Assembly (NCBI RefSeq): GCF_032854445.1
Contig: NC_088301.1
Location: forward strand, 22,251,808 to 22,315,807
Source: Liolophura sinensis
Lineage: Eukaryota; Mollusca; Polyplacophora; Chitonida; Chitonidae
Direction: 5' to 3'
Length of the DNA stretch: 64,000 nt
The notes below the pieces were generated by a model. The model did not search any database. It saw only the letters and a list, made by a program, of their open reading frames with translations, and was not told the DNA's origin. Each line of letters starts with the position of its first letter. Position 1 is the stretch's first letter. Position numbers and translations under genes: made by a program. Of this stretch, positions 1-12,050 are shown in pieces.

Positions 1-1325
1 TATTTATACGCATTGTTTTCAATTGTCTGTATGCTGAACCTTACTTCATATTTTGGCTATCGTTTACTTTAAAGTGACTTGACCGAAAAGTTATTGGAGG
101 GTTGAATGTGTCCAGAGCAATAGATTTATAAAAAGCAATCTTCTAACCAGAGGTTGGAAATGTGACAAGTGAAAGTGTGCCCAAGATACAAAATGCCCAA
201 AATAAGGCGCCTAAAAGGCTAAATTTTTGCCACTTAATTCATTGGGAAAAGGAAAAGGAGTATTCGTTTTAACTCAGGAATGTGGTGAATTACTGGCAAT
301 CTTAGCAGGACATCAGATATTTGTTTATTGACTTTGGATACACTCAGATGGTCATACATTAGAATAGAGGGTATAATGTCCAAATTATCGTATAATCAAA
401 GCTAAAATGTGTACCCTATTTTTTGTTTTTTGGTTTATGTATGTACACCTCTCCCTCATTATATCACACTTTATTACAACACTCGCTTCAAGATAACACT
501 TCTGCTTGCGGAGGAGTAGATCCAGGGTCAATCCTGGGTCAAGTCACACCTAAAATCTTAAAAGAGGAAGTTGTAGATTTCTCGCTTGGTGTTCAGCACG
601 AAGGGGATGGTGCAGCAACTGGTTAAGTATAATGTCAGTATTATGGCTCGGGTGGGGCGGCTTACTTGCCTCCGGTAAGTTGTCTCAGTGAAGCAGCACT
701 AGATAAAAGTGCGATGGAAATCCGTCCTATAACACGTTTTATGCACTCTAAGGACTCCTTTGTCGTCATATGACTGAAAAATTATAAAGTACGATGTAAA
801 ACTCTAAGCACTTACTCATGCAAGATAACACTATCACAAATGTGTCGCCTTAAATTTTTTGCAAACTTGTTATTGCACACACATCTGTTAATGGATGAAT
901 GCTATCAAAAGTTAGAAAATGTTGTTTGCACTCACAAGATTGGCTGCCAGGTAATTATTTAAGACACACCTAAATATGTTGATTTGGATTCATATATGTC
1001 ACAGGCTGTCAGCATCTAGCAAACTACATGGGACATGCTTCACTTACATAGGCAGATTTGTAAGCTCGCGCTAGGTGGACACTGGTGGACGCTGGTTGAT
1101 CTGGCTGAATAGTTTGGGTACCCTTTTGACTGATGTTTGAGTCCATGAACATTTGCATAAAAACTTAAAGGTGTGAAAATGTTATTTTTTTGGAATCGCT
1201 AACGTTTACCCCCAAACACTTGATGGCTTCAAGAATGCCCTGTATAGGGCCGTTTCCTCCTCTGATAAAACTGCCCGTCGTAGAAGTGGAAAATTTTTCA
1301 GTTCAGTGTCTTTATCTTTATTCAG
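1..1325. other. upstream intron of PPM1G (non-coding)
   Basis: No coding exon was recognised before the acceptor at 1324-1325. Because the first visible PPM1G exon encodes the late part of the phosphatase domain, this stretch is most simply an intron of that gene. It holds one SINE copy (505-830); the rest is AT-rich unique sequence. Confidence 0.6.
505..830 (+). repeat. tRNA-derived SINE (family A), 5' truncated and diverged
   Basis: It matches the better-preserved copies at 33112-33466 and 47450-47804. It starts in the tRNA-like head around the B box (gtagatccagggtcaatcc), continues through a conserved body (agcagcactagataaaag), and ends in the tail tcatatgactgaaaaatt followed by a (ACTC)-like run. 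It lies inside a presumed PPM1G intron. Confidence 0.75.
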
Positions 1326-4300
1326 GGGACCATTTCTACAAGAAGAACTCTGCCTTGCCAGCTAAAGATCAGATGATCACAGCATTTCCTGACATTCAGA
1401 GTACTGTGCTGGGACAAGAGGATGAGTTCCTCGTGCTGGCCTGTGATGGTATCTGGTGAGTTCGTACAGTTTAGGGTCACAGCACACTAAGCCAGATCTG
1501 CCTGAGAAAAGGCAATGTTGTCTTAAAAAAAAAACATTGAAAAAAACAATAAAAACAACAGCAGTGGCGGAAACATCACACTTGCATAATGGTTGAAGTG
1601 ATACAGCACAAGCTTTTGTTGATAGTGTGTAATCGCTTCATAGGGTGAAGCCATTAGAATGAAATATTCTTAAAAGTAATGGCTTGATGACTCCATGATG
1701 GACTGGTGTTGGCTTGATGACTCCATGATGGACTGGTGTTGGCTTGATGACTCCATGATGGACTGGTGTTGGCTTGATGACTCTGATGGACTGGTGTTGA
1801 TTTGATGACTCCATGATGGACTGGTATTGGTTTGATGACTCTATGATGGACTGGTATTGGTTTGATGACTCCATGATGTACTGGTGTTGATTTGATGACT
1901 CCATGATGGACTGGTATTGGTTTGATGACTCCATGATGGACTGGTATTGGTTTGATGACTCCATGATGGACTGGTGTTGTTTTGATGAGTCCATGATGGA
2001 CTGGTATTGGTTTGATGACTCCATGGACTGGTATTGATTTGATGAATCCATGATGGACTGGTTTTGATTTGATGACTCCATGATGGACTGGTATTGGTTT
2101 GATGACTCCATGATGGACTGATGTTGGCTTGATGACTCCATGATGGACTGGTATTGGTTTGATGACTCCATGATGGACTGGTATTGGTTTGATGACTCCA
2201 TGATGGAGTGGTGTTGGCTTGATGACTCCATGATGGACTGATGTTGGCTTGATGACTCCATGATGGACTGGTATTGGTTTGATGAGTCCATGATGGACTG
2301 GTATTGGTTTGATGACTCCATGATGGACTGGTATTGGTTTGATGACTCCATGATGGACTGGTATTGATTTGATGAGTCCATGATGGACTGGTATTGGTTT
2401 GATGACTCCATGATGTTAATCACCATTCCAGACCTTTCTTTTTTTTTTTTGAAAAAGTCATTGAATTGAAACTTGATTCATGATTCCACCTTCAGAAGTT
2501 AAGATCAAGTTTGTGTTTTGGGCTGTTTGTTTTATTTCATCAAAATTATGTCCATTTTTGTCCTATTATGAACATAATATCATCAGTATGACGTCAGAGT
2601 CTTCCAGGTGTTCCAATGAGACAGCACTGAATATTGCAGCATTGAGAGCGGTCTGTTCCAAAAAGACACCCTCCTCATATGACCAAAAGCAAAATAAATA
2701 CCAGTGGAGCTGCATTGACATTGCATCTTTATAATAGATGGGTGTGCCTTCAGTAGCGGATGTGACTTTGAGTCCAGGGTCCAGTTTCCTCCGTTATTGA
2801 ACTTCTTAAGTATGGTTTTAAACACTAAAGAAATAAATAATAAATCAGACTTCACTTTTAGGCTTAAATATTGCTGAGACTTAAGATTTTTTTCTGCAGG
2901 AATTACATGAGTAGCCAAGAAGTGGTAGATTTTGTGAAGAAGAGGTTGGAAGATCCACTGAAAAGAGAAACTCCTTCATTAATTTGTGAAGAGGTAAGGA
3001 ACCTGACCCCTGATGGTCATCCAGTATCATAACCACCCTAAACGGGGACCTAGTGGTCAACATGCTAGTGCAGCACATTGACCCAGGATCCTCTCAGCAG
3101 TGTGATTGTTGTGAGCTCAAGTCCAGCTCATGATTTTCTCCCCTCCAGTCATATTTGGGAATATTTGGGATTGTCTGCCATCAACCTCTGTTGGGTCGTG
3201 GATTCCTGTGGGCTCTTCCTGGTTTCCTGCCAAAATAATGCTAGCTGCTTTACTTTAGGCAGTCACACAGACCTAACAGTCTCTCCCCCCCCCCCCCCTC
3301 CCCCTTTGTAGAACTCAATAATTACTATCAGGACTTAATCCAGCTGTTCCCTCTGAAATGTCCGTTGTGTAAAACGAAGAAATATGAAAGCATCAGCCGT
3401 TTCACCCATTGACAATTCTTGTGTACGGCATAAAACACCAATCAAATAAATAAGTAAATAAAATAAAACACCAGTCATTCCAGAAATTGTCACATGCAGG
3501 CTCCACGTTGGCGTCTTCATTCTGCAATGGGGTGTTTCGAGTTTGAACTCTTTTATTGTTGAAGGTAGAAAAAGTCCAGCTGTACAATTTGCTGTTCCTA
3601 GATGTCCTTTATAACAATACTTGAACAGATAAAAACAGTCTATACAATTCCATTTTAAAACATGCAAAGTCAGTAATAGATCACTACATACATCAGCTGA
3701 AATCATATATGAATAGTGTTTCAATTTACTGGTTGAAATAATGTATCAAATATCGTGATCGAAATGTAGAATGTGATTGCGCTGTTCTAATTTTGCACCA
3801 TTTAACAATCGGTTTGTCCATGTCAACATACATTTTCATCAGAGTTTCATCAAATTTTTCCACAACAAAAGTATTTGATTCTTGATTAATGTCATACTAA
3901 AGAATCACTTATACCAAGGCAGGCAGTTTTATGGGCAGAGGAAAATGGGATGCCTGGGGTAAACCATGAAGTTTGGAAAGTTTCTGACCAAAGTTCTCAC
4001 TTGTGACGTCTTCCACCTGAAATATGGTGGGCATATCTGTACAAGTGGCCTTCAAAGAACATTAGACTGCGCTTGTGAGTGCTGTCTACCGCTCACTGTC
4101 ACCAACAAATTCACTATCCTAGTGAAACATCTGAAATGCTAATGGAATTTTCATCACCTTCTTTGGCAATTACATTTTTTATTCTATGGTACACTTTTGT
4201 TGAATAAGAAAGCTCCCACACACTGAAGTCAAATGTATTCATAATTCATACATAAGTTTTTTCATAAATTTACTGACTTGTCAGCCGAAAACAAAAACAC

Positions 4301-5226
4301 TTTATAAGTTTTACCGTGTGACCTCCGAGGAAGCAAACCTAATAGTTTTGAGTTGGAACTCTTTTGTCATCAAAAGTAAAAACAGTATTACTGTGTCATG
4401 TGAATGGTGAAAAATGTTAGGTAACCTTTGTTGACATTAGTTGACTGATCACCTGTCCAACCCTTTTCCAGAGGCACAAATAACACCTCTTTCCTTTGGG
4501 AATTTCTCAAGTTCACAACCATTCAGATTTTCAATCTACTCTATCATTCCTCCCCTCTAAATTACTTTCTTCAGATGCCCATGTTCTAGTGATTGTGATC
4601 AAAAACTGTTCCCTAACATTTTTGACAGGTCACACGATACAGTTTGACACAGTTGCCCTCTTTAAAGAAAGGTTTCTTTCTTTCATTCATTCAATTTGCC
4701 AGGCATTTAATGCTGGTTATTGTTTAAACTGATGTGGGTTTTGTCTTTGTAGATCTTTGACCACTGTCTTGCTCCAAATACCATGGGTGATGGAACAGGC
4801 TGTGACAACATGACATGTATCATAGTGCTGCTGGATGAAGCCTTCAGGGCTGCCGGGCCAGCCGTTGCTGGACAGCCAGAGCCTCAGCCTTCTGGTATTG
4901 AAAGTGAAAGTGAAAATCAGCCAGGTGGGCTTAAGAGGGATTCTAGTCAGATGGAGTCATGCCCAGACAGTGAACAGACAGAGAAACGACCGAAGCTCGA
5001 GTGCTCAGACAATCAGGCTGCAGACGCGGACAGCACAGAAAAAAACACAGACAATGAGATCGGAGTAGCAAATGACTCGACGTCCGAAGTTAAAAACGAG
5101 GAGGTGAACTCTAAATTGACAGTCGATGGTGAACTGTCAGACCAGACAGTGAGCGGCTCAGATGAGCTGATCCCAGCAGTTAGTGGTCAGAAGACTGACC
5201 CTACCACAAAGGGATATAACAGTTGA
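1326..5226 (+). CDS. PPM1G: protein phosphatase 1G (PP2C gamma), C-terminal three exons
   Basis: This is the 3' part of a metal-dependent PP2C Ser/Thr phosphatase, in other animals a nuclear enzyme linked to spliceosome assembly and histone dephosphorylation. The visible exons are 1326-1455, 2900-2993 and 4753-5226 (stop TGA), and their phases join cleanly across ttcag/gtgagt, tgcag/gtaagg and tgtag. Exon one begins GDHFYKKN and ends in the PP2C motif LACDGIW. Exon two gives [19 protein letters not shown]. Exon three has [13 protein letters not shown], whose Asp is the last conserved metal ligand of PP2C enzymes. A roughly 140-residue acidic, Ser-rich tail follows, with a basic KRPK cluster that could be a nuclear localisation signal. 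About 232 residues are visible. The N-terminal half, including the acidic insert typical of PPM1G, lies before the window. Introns hold a 30-bp minisatellite and a decayed SINE. Identification is firm; the full gene structure is unknown. Confidence 0.93.
1677..2425. repeat. 30-bp minisatellite in PPM1G intron
   Basis: About 24 tandem units of the type gatgactccatgatggactg plus ttggyttgat-like bases lie between PPM1G exons 1326-1455 and 2900-2993. The unit is 30 bp with a few short units, so one minus-strand frame stays open for 262 codons and encodes a repeated [10 protein letters not shown]-like decapeptide. This is expected from a unit length divisible by three and is not evidence for a gene. 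Confidence 0.92.
2994..4752. other. last PPM1G intron
   Basis: The intron is bounded by the donor GAG/gtaagg and the acceptor tttgtag. It contains a diverged V-type SINE (about 3050-3465), a C-run near 3287-3302 and otherwise unremarkable AT-rich sequence. No exon-like segment was recognised. Confidence 0.7.
3050..3465 (+). repeat. diverged V-domain-type SINE
   Basis: The order of landmarks matches the intact copy at 10795-11059: a tRNA-like head remnant (ctagtgcagcacattgaccc), gttgtgagctcaagtccagc, the core cctggtttcctgcc, then after an interruption the tail gtacggcataaaacaccaat and AAATA repeats. It is old, judging from its many differences. Confidence 0.65.
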
Positions 5227-7529
5227 CAGTCGCACACGTGTCGTTTTACCACAAATCATGTGACAAACTAGCCTCGAGTCCAGGTCATTCTCACATCACA
5301 CCCGCCCCTTTTGCATGTAGGAACGAGCACTCTACTCTTTCTGCTTTTTTTTTTACTGTTATTATGATTATTATTATTATGACTACATGGATATGCACAG
5401 CTTGTATCTGAGCGCTCATTGGATATGAATTTTTACTATTAATCAAAAAACTGTACAAAGTGAAGATATCAGTATTTCAGCTATTTCTACCATAGTGTGC
5501 ACATTTAGAATGTGTGGATTACCTGTTAAAGCATATGTGTGTTTTTTTTAAAGTGTTGCTGAAGACTGGAATATCAGCTTGTTCTGTAAATGGCTTACAT
5601 GTGCAGCTTGTGGTAAAACTACATCTTGACTAGGAATAGAGCATTTGTCAATTTCACTGTCTTGAGTCGTGTCACCATTTAATACCATTTCTTGGGCTGG
5701 TCTCCTTCAGTCATTGGTCTTGTGGAGTAGACTGTATTTAATCTCAGCAGGGGCCTCCCTTGAATTACCCCTCCTTAAGCCATTTTCCCCCCATATAAAA
5801 GGCATGCTACTCAGAATCTTGCTATGGTTAGGTGGAGCATTGGAAAATGGCTGATGGCGTCGTCTAAAAGTTTAAGGGTCAAAAGTATCAGGTAAATGAT
5901 GGCAGAAGAACAGGTGTGTTGAGCTGAGGATTATTCTCTTATTTACCTGCATGAAGAAGGATAATGAAAAATCTTATGCAAGACTACACAATTCCGGGCA
6001 CTTCATTTGCATGAGGCAGTGGCAAGCTGACGAGGAGGCAAAAGGTTGGAAGGTATAAGAAAATGAACAACATAACATCATTGAAAAATATTCTGAAAAC
6101 TGCAGCTGAAAATAACTGGAAATGATAGTATGCAAGATAAGAGATAAAAGTTAGATAAACTCTGCGCAACATATGTACATTGTGAACTTGAACACAGTCT
6201 AGAACTTTCAGCTGAGTTTCGTAAACTTCCATGTTATTGTTGGATAGTGTTTTTACGAGTTAAGCAGCAAATTGGCATATGTTCGTGGCCTTGAATGCTA
6301 TGCCTTGAAGCAGGTGAAACCGTGTTAAGGTAAATGTTAAATGTGGTACCCGAGAAAGAGATGTATGTATTGAGCTCAGGTTTAGCATACGTGTCAGAGG
6401 ACAATGTCACAACCCAGATGTTACATTGTTGACCACTAGCAGATGCTCTAATTACTGTAAATTACAAAATTCAGGACCTTCATATTCTTGCGTGTATTAC
6501 TATAAGAATACATGTCAGTGGTAAGGTAAATGTTAAAGTACTTACTTAGGACAAGTCTTAGAATTAGTATTAGAATACTTCTACATCATCGTATTATGGT
6601 GAATGTTTAAAATACTTAATCTAGCTCAAATTGTCGGCCTTACAAGCTCTACAGTAGCCTTGCTACCAAACCCAGTTTTCTCCATTTTGTTTCTTAGAAA
6701 ATCGTGTTCACGGTCTTCACATAATCTAGGGAATGCATGCTGCAGAGCAAGCCCCACTTCTCATAGTTTCTCACACCAAAGGCTTATCATGTTTCGCAAT
6801 AGCTGCTGCTGTTCGACAAGGGAGGTAATTCATTGGAGGCCTGTCGTGGCAGAACTGCAAGTAGCACAATTCCACCTCATCCTCTTAGATCAGTAGTTGT
6901 TAGGGTTCACATGAAACACATCAAAACCTGCCATATCACAAAGTGATAGTAGGCTGAGATGATCGTGATTACCATGGCAACATATGTTGCTATGGTACCA
7001 TGTCAGCCTAATATCGCTTAAGTGTGCAAAAGGATGACAGCTCTGAATCTTCATATCATACAGCGATATTAGTACAGACATCAGAATGCACTGCCCATAA
7101 TTTTATGTATGTAAAAGAAATTTCTGACGTCAGATAACAAGAGTTGAAAGTACAAATCTTTGTGTGTGTTTGAGTAATTTGTTATACAGAAAATCGCTAA
7201 CAAGCTTAAGTCGACTCCTATAGTAATGCCTTATGCCATGGATGAGTTCAGTAATGATGGCCATTTTACATTTTGATCCTACAATGTAATCCCTATGCGT
7301 TTTATTTCCTAAGTCATTTCACGTGGATTGTTCAGCGATATACATGCACTAAGCAAGTGTCGTTTCATTCAGTGGTTCCCTACAGTTATAGAATATCCCC
7401 TGTGTAGTTCAAATAACCCTGAGTAGTACTGCTTGCCATTGCTCAGATTGCAGGGGGTTAGGGAGAAATCAACACAAAAATGTCTCTGTTGGGTAGCCAG
7501 CTGTTGGGGCCAGTTCATACCAGTGACTC
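5227..7529. other. PPM1G 3' UTR and spacer
   Basis: The stretch begins with the PPM1G 3' UTR, whose end I cannot place. It contains a poly-T/ATT run near 5346-5380 and a weak inverted repeat around 6925-7080 centred on catatg. No open frame here resembles a known protein. Confidence 0.5.
6925..7080. repeat. imperfect inverted repeat (possible foldback element)
   Basis: The centre reads accatggcaacatatgttg followed by ctatggt, a near-perfect palindrome with one mismatch. Flanking arms include aggctga on the left and tcagcct on the right. No clear target-site duplication was found, so its nature is uncertain. Confidence 0.35.
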
Positions 7530-7960
7530 TATATTGCTGCAGTGTGCAGATGATGGTCATAGCCACGTCCGCAACATAATAATGCAATGGGGCAAAACTG
7601 TACAAATGATGGCAATATTACTCTCCTACAGGGACCACAACCGTAACAGCCTAAATAGTGCAGTGATGCAGAACTGTACGGATGATGGCAATATGACTCC
7701 TGCAGGGACCACGTCCGTAACAGGACCTATAAATAAAGCAGTGAGGCAGCACTGTACAGATGATGGCAGGGATAATGGCAGATAACCTACAGGGACCACG
7801 TCCGTAACAGGACCTAAATAAGGCAGTGAGGCAGCACTGTGCAGATGGTGGCAATATCACTCTCCTACTGGGACCACGTCCGTAACAGGACCTAAATAAT
7901 GCAGTGTGACAGCACTGTACAGACGATGGTAACAGGACTCTCCTACTGTCACTGGCACAA
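7530..7960. repeat. minisatellite, units of about 74-87 bp
   Basis: Recurring blocks are gcagcactgtacagatgatg, tctcctacagggaccacg and tccgtaacaggacctaaata. The ccgtaacag anchor occurs at about 7641, 7715, 7802 and 7880. Short open frames on both strands are by-products of this array. Confidence 0.85.
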
Positions 7961-8019
7961 CATCGTTAATGGGATCTCAAAAATGCCCTCAAGCAGGAAA
8001 GCAGATGGCGAAAGGACTG

Positions 8020-8185
8020 TTCAACAACACACATGCTGGCTTCCTCTCCCGTCGTACGTGAGGTGTGCCAACAACTTGCGAATGAACGTGGGTTTCTCCC
8101 GGGCTGTGCCTGGTTTCCTACCACTATGAAGTGAAATATTCTTAATTGAGTACGTATATAAAACACAAATCAAATCAGATAATAA
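8020..8185 (+). repeat. V-type SINE fragment (core and tail)
   Basis: The segment matches the SINE core (atgctggcttcctctcc, gtgggtttctcccggg, cctggtttcctaccac) and a degraded tail gaaatattcttaattgagta. The tRNA-like head is missing. Confidence 0.75.
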
Positions 8186-9934
8186 AGGTTGAGCCAACAC
8201 TTTCTTATACCCGATAAACTTTTGGAAAATGTTCCGACATTGAAGAGGCTATACCAGAGCTCTTTGGCAAAACATCGATCAGCACAATTCCAATCGAATT
8301 TATGTTATGTTTTTTTATAGTCTGTGCACGCGTTAACCTTTCAAATCGGTAAGAAAGTGTCATATTATAACTTGAAATTATTATTAATAGTACACATACA
8401 AGCCTGATACTTACTGAAAGGCAGTAATTTGAGCCGTTCTTCGTTACCGAATATGGGTTTTATGCCAAAAGGTATAACTTCTTTAAAGAGGAGGTTCAGT
8501 GGAAATTTTCAAAAGTAGATGTTTGTTAGTAGGTTTGAAGTCGCTTTCAACATTATTTCGGTAATACCACCACGGTGTCTCCTTGTAGAAGGCCGGACTG
8601 AAGTACGACATATTTATAGTGTTGCCTCACTGGAGCGCCATGTCGGAGACACCAGACACGATCTCATACCTAGCTGCATTATGCTTGCACCGGTCTCGAC
8701 CAATATTTGGCCTTTATTTTTTAAGTTGAGCATCACACGAGGCAGAAGGCATGTGGATATAACTGGATTCAACGCAGGATCTACCGTCTGGGAGACAGAT
8801 CATCCATCCAAATACTACGCCGCCGCAGCTGATAAACGGAGACGTAGAATGAAGTACAACGGATATGTACTTGTGTGTGGGTTTTCCAAAGAGTGCTGCT
8901 CATTAATGAAAAGTACAGGTATAAGTATTCGTTTATTGTGTATCTGTACTTTGACAATGAAATCAGGTGTTCAGTCTGGTGTCATCAGCAGTGTGGCAAA
9001 ACTATGCAAATGATAGAACCAGAAATAAAATTCTTTACATGAGCCTTTATACCTAAATAAATTAAGGACATCGCAATTAGTCTGTATGGAGAGAAACAAA
9101 ATAACGGTATCACGTTTTTATTACTATTTATTTCGTGTTCAACGCTGTTTTCAGCAATTTTTCATGTATAAGATGGCAGTCAGGGTTATTGGGTGGAGGC
9201 AACGGGAGCAAATCCACCCACGCACGTATGTGTAAACCTGACAAAGTCAAAATACCGATCAACCAGTGCTAAAAGCTGGATTCGAACCCGATGTTTATGG
9301 AGAATCATTAATGTTGTTACGAAGTTTATTCAAGTAGGCCAATCCATGATGCTGTCCACGGTGCTGTCTGTGGATATTGGCTCTAGTGTCGCGTTGCATC
9401 TTGAAAGCAGTTCTTGACAGGCACTGTAAGTGAACAAGGAAAGAAACTGAGTTAATTGCACCATTAATCAAACCCCGCTGATTAAAAACATTGAAAATAT
9501 AAAGAGTTAAATATGTGAAGACTCGGTCGAATAACAGGGGTTCATTGCAATTGAACGTCATACTCAAAAGCATTTCACTCAATACAATTCACTCAACGAA
9601 GCAGAATTAAAAGTACACAGAAACCATCGATATCCACCAGGTATACATGTATCAGATAATTATATACTGATCCAAAACTGCCAGAGCTGGACTCGATCTT
9701 ACAACCTTACTTTAAAGAAACAATGCTTTACGCGAATATAATCCAGCGGCCTCCTCACGCGCTCTTCTATAACCACATGTATATGTGTATATATGTAGAG
9801 CGGGCTGCTGGTTTTATAAGCTTATCCCAATGCAGTGAGCAGAGGCGGAGTATTTTATATGTTTGCCGGTTAACAGTACAGTATACTCAAAAAATTAATC
9901 TGTTTTATCAGAATGTCTGTTGTATATATGCGTG
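8186..9934. other. spacer with decayed repeats
   Basis: No recognisable gene. Around 8630-8700 there is a decayed match to SINE family C (accagacacgatctcatac). At about 9275-9290 ctggattcgaaccc resembles a Pol III B box and may be an old SINE head. The 164-codon open frame at 8519-9013 runs partly through that SINE remnant and matches nothing I know. Confidence 0.5.
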
Positions 9935-10140
9935 TATGTATGCTTGCGGTTTAACGTCGTACTTAACAATTTTTCAGTCATATGACAACCAGGATTCAAT
10001 GAGTATGTGTTTATGGTATACAGTGTCTTCTTGTGACAGGTCGAGTCCATGCCGCCAAAGTGTGTCACCACTGAAGCATCATACACAAGATACCAGACAT
10101 GACACCCTACCCAGTCACATTATACTGACACCAGGCCAAC
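9935..10140 (-). repeat. tRNA-derived SINE family C, 5' truncated
   Basis: Read on the minus strand it carries ggtgtcagtataatgtgac, a cttcagtggtgac block and the tail gactgaaaaattgttaagta with cgacgttaaacc. The same body is seen at 34725-35045 (with head) and 20215-20375. Confidence 0.75.
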
Positions 10141-10794
10141 CGAATCCAGGACAAAAGCCCCGTGGACAAAAGCCCTGTGGACAAAAAACCCGGCAGATAA
10201 AAGGCCCGTAGTCTTAATTAACCGACAACATATATCTGACAATCTTACAAACATGATGTTAAATATTTGTTGTCGCGAATTCATATAATGTGACTTAATG
10301 TGATCTAAAAAAAATGTCTTCAAAGCGTATTCCACTCACTCGGCTTTCCTCTCATATAAGCGTTGTATAGGTACGTTTTCAAAACAATATCGCCAAAAAT
10401 GACTACCTCTGATGTCTGTGATATTATTATCGCGAATGTTTTTTGTCGAGCAAATATAAGTTTATTCTACCGCTACACTCAGTTTGTTTGGCTGAAGTAT
10501 TTCAGCATGGCAAACAGGTTATAGCTTACTGCGATTCACAGTATCACCTCGTAGCTGCCGTAAGGTATGTAGTTTGAGTCAGTTTACAGGCATCTTCTGC
10601 AACTGTATGTGTTCACTATAACAAATGTATTTAAAAATTTTGATTATTTAGGAATACAAAAACAAATCATATTATAGTTCACAATACAAATATTATTTTT
10701 GAATACTCTTAAAAAGGAATAAAAAATAATTAATTTTTATAGGTTACTGTGTATTTTTTTTTCTATTTTATATGCCCTATACATGCATGTATAT
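10141..10794. other. spacer with GGACAAAAGCC-type repeat
   Basis: Positions 10148-10205 repeat ggacaaaagccc(c/t)gtgg three to four times. A reversed relative of this motif occurs at 11625-11720. The remainder is AT-rich with no gene seen. Confidence 0.5.
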
Positions 10795-11059
10795 TTATTT
10801 ATTTATTTGATTGGTGTTTTACGCCGTACTCAAGAATATTTCACTTAAACGACGGCGACCAGCATTATGGTGGGAGGAAACCGGGCAGAGCCCGGGGGAT
10901 ACCCACGACCATCCGCAGGTTGCTGGAAAACCTTCCCACGTACGGCTGGAGAGGAAGCCAGCATGAGATGGACTTGAACTCACAGCGACCGCATTGGTGA
11001 GAGACTCCTGGGTCATTACGCTGCGCTAACGCGCTTACCGACTGAGCCACGGAGGCCCC
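10795..11059 (-). repeat. full-length V-type SINE with target-site duplication
   Basis: On the minus strand it starts with ggggcctccgtggctcagtc, a tRNA-like A box, and has gtgagttcaagtccatctc as B box. The core then reads gtgggtatcccccgggctct, cggtttcctcccaccataat, and the tail aagtgaaatattcttgagta with cggcgtaaaacaccaatc and AAATA repeats. The core resembles the V-domain known from vertebrate and bivalve SINEs. A 15-bp direct repeat, tacatgcatgtatat, flanks it at 10780-10794 and 11060-11074, which marks a recent insertion. Confidence 0.92.
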
Positions 11060-11074
11060 TACATGCATGTATAT

Positions 11075-11826
11075 GACAAATGAAACCAATCGGTAATCTT
11101 AACGTTAAATCAGAAGTATTCTGTACTAATTGCGTAAATTACAATTTTTACATTATTCCCCAAAATCAGTAAAATGATTGTTGGCTGCATATATTTGAAC
11201 ATCTACACTCTGAAAGAATGAAACAGGCACGTTCTGTTTCTTTTGTTTTCTGAGGTTGAAACCATCACTACTATAAGCATTTGGAATCAACCATTCTCTT
11301 TAGAGGTGTTAGGCTATAGCACGTAAATTTTCCGGGATAGGAACAATCTGAGACAAGCCACAATACAGCAATTGTTTACCATACTTGTAGACTTCTTCAG
11401 CTTTCAGTTAAGCCTGGAATGTAGGTCGAGCATTCTGTATACCGCTGAGAGATATATAGCTCTTTCCGTTGTGGTCAAAAACGGTTAGAATACATGGAGA
11501 TTGAGCGAGCAAGAAGGGTTCTATAGATTGCAAACATGTATTGAAATGTGAAGCGTCACTAATGTTTCAAGTTTTCTCAAACAACTTATGTCATTTACCA
11601 TAAACACTAAATACTGATCGAGGGCCTTCGCTCCGCCGGTGGTTTTGTCAGCTGGGCTTTTGTCCGCGGGTTTTTTTCGGCCGGGACATTTCTATGTCCT
11701 CCAGGCCAACCAGTCGTTTCCTTGTTCTGACCTCTCTCTGCTGAGTGCCAAGCGAGACAGCAGCAAGTACCATTTTTAAATTCTTTAGTACCCGGGTTTG
11801 ATCTCGGGGTCACTTGACTTCCGAAT
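11075..11826. other. 3' flank of the solute-binding-protein gene, no gene seen
   Basis: AT-rich unique sequence, with a GC-richer patch at 11620-11720 that resembles the reverse complement of 10148-10205. No exon was recognised. A transcript end for the gene at 12022-22428 is expected here, but no convincing poly(A) signal was placed. Confidence 0.45.
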
Positions 11827-12050
11827 GTCTGTTGTCTGAGTGATGGTAGAATTATCCTGTTATCGTAACACATATATTCTGTCCTATTCACGGTAATATC
11901 CTGTTCGCCTAATAGAATGTTTATATTGGATTAATAGAATATGTGTGTCATATTTAGAACAATCTGCTGCAAAATAAGATTACATTCTAGCATCACTCAG
12001 ACAACAGATTTTCTGTTAAAATTAACATATTAATTTTTTTTTCAGTGTAC
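11827..12050. mobile_element. foldback MITE overlapping the gene end
   Basis: Arms ctgttgtctgagtgatg (left) and catcactcagacaacag (right) are inverted copies, each followed inward by attctgttattgtaacac-like sequence. The right end runs ttctgttaaaattaacatat then (T)9 cagtgta. The left tip is truncated. The same family occurs at 15243-15462, 23241-23437, 35393-35595 and 50090-50295. Its right terminal repeat contains the stop codon of the neighbouring minus-strand gene. Confidence 0.8.

Noticed and set aside
1638-2426. 262-codon minus-strand frame of repeated [10 protein letters not shown] decapeptides
   Set aside because: It is the open frame of an intronic 30-bp minisatellite. A unit length divisible by three leaves one frame open without selection, and the frame starts and stops at the array edges.
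8519-9013. 164-codon plus-strand frame
   Set aside because: It runs across a decayed SINE fragment, shows no family motif, and has no splice or start context.
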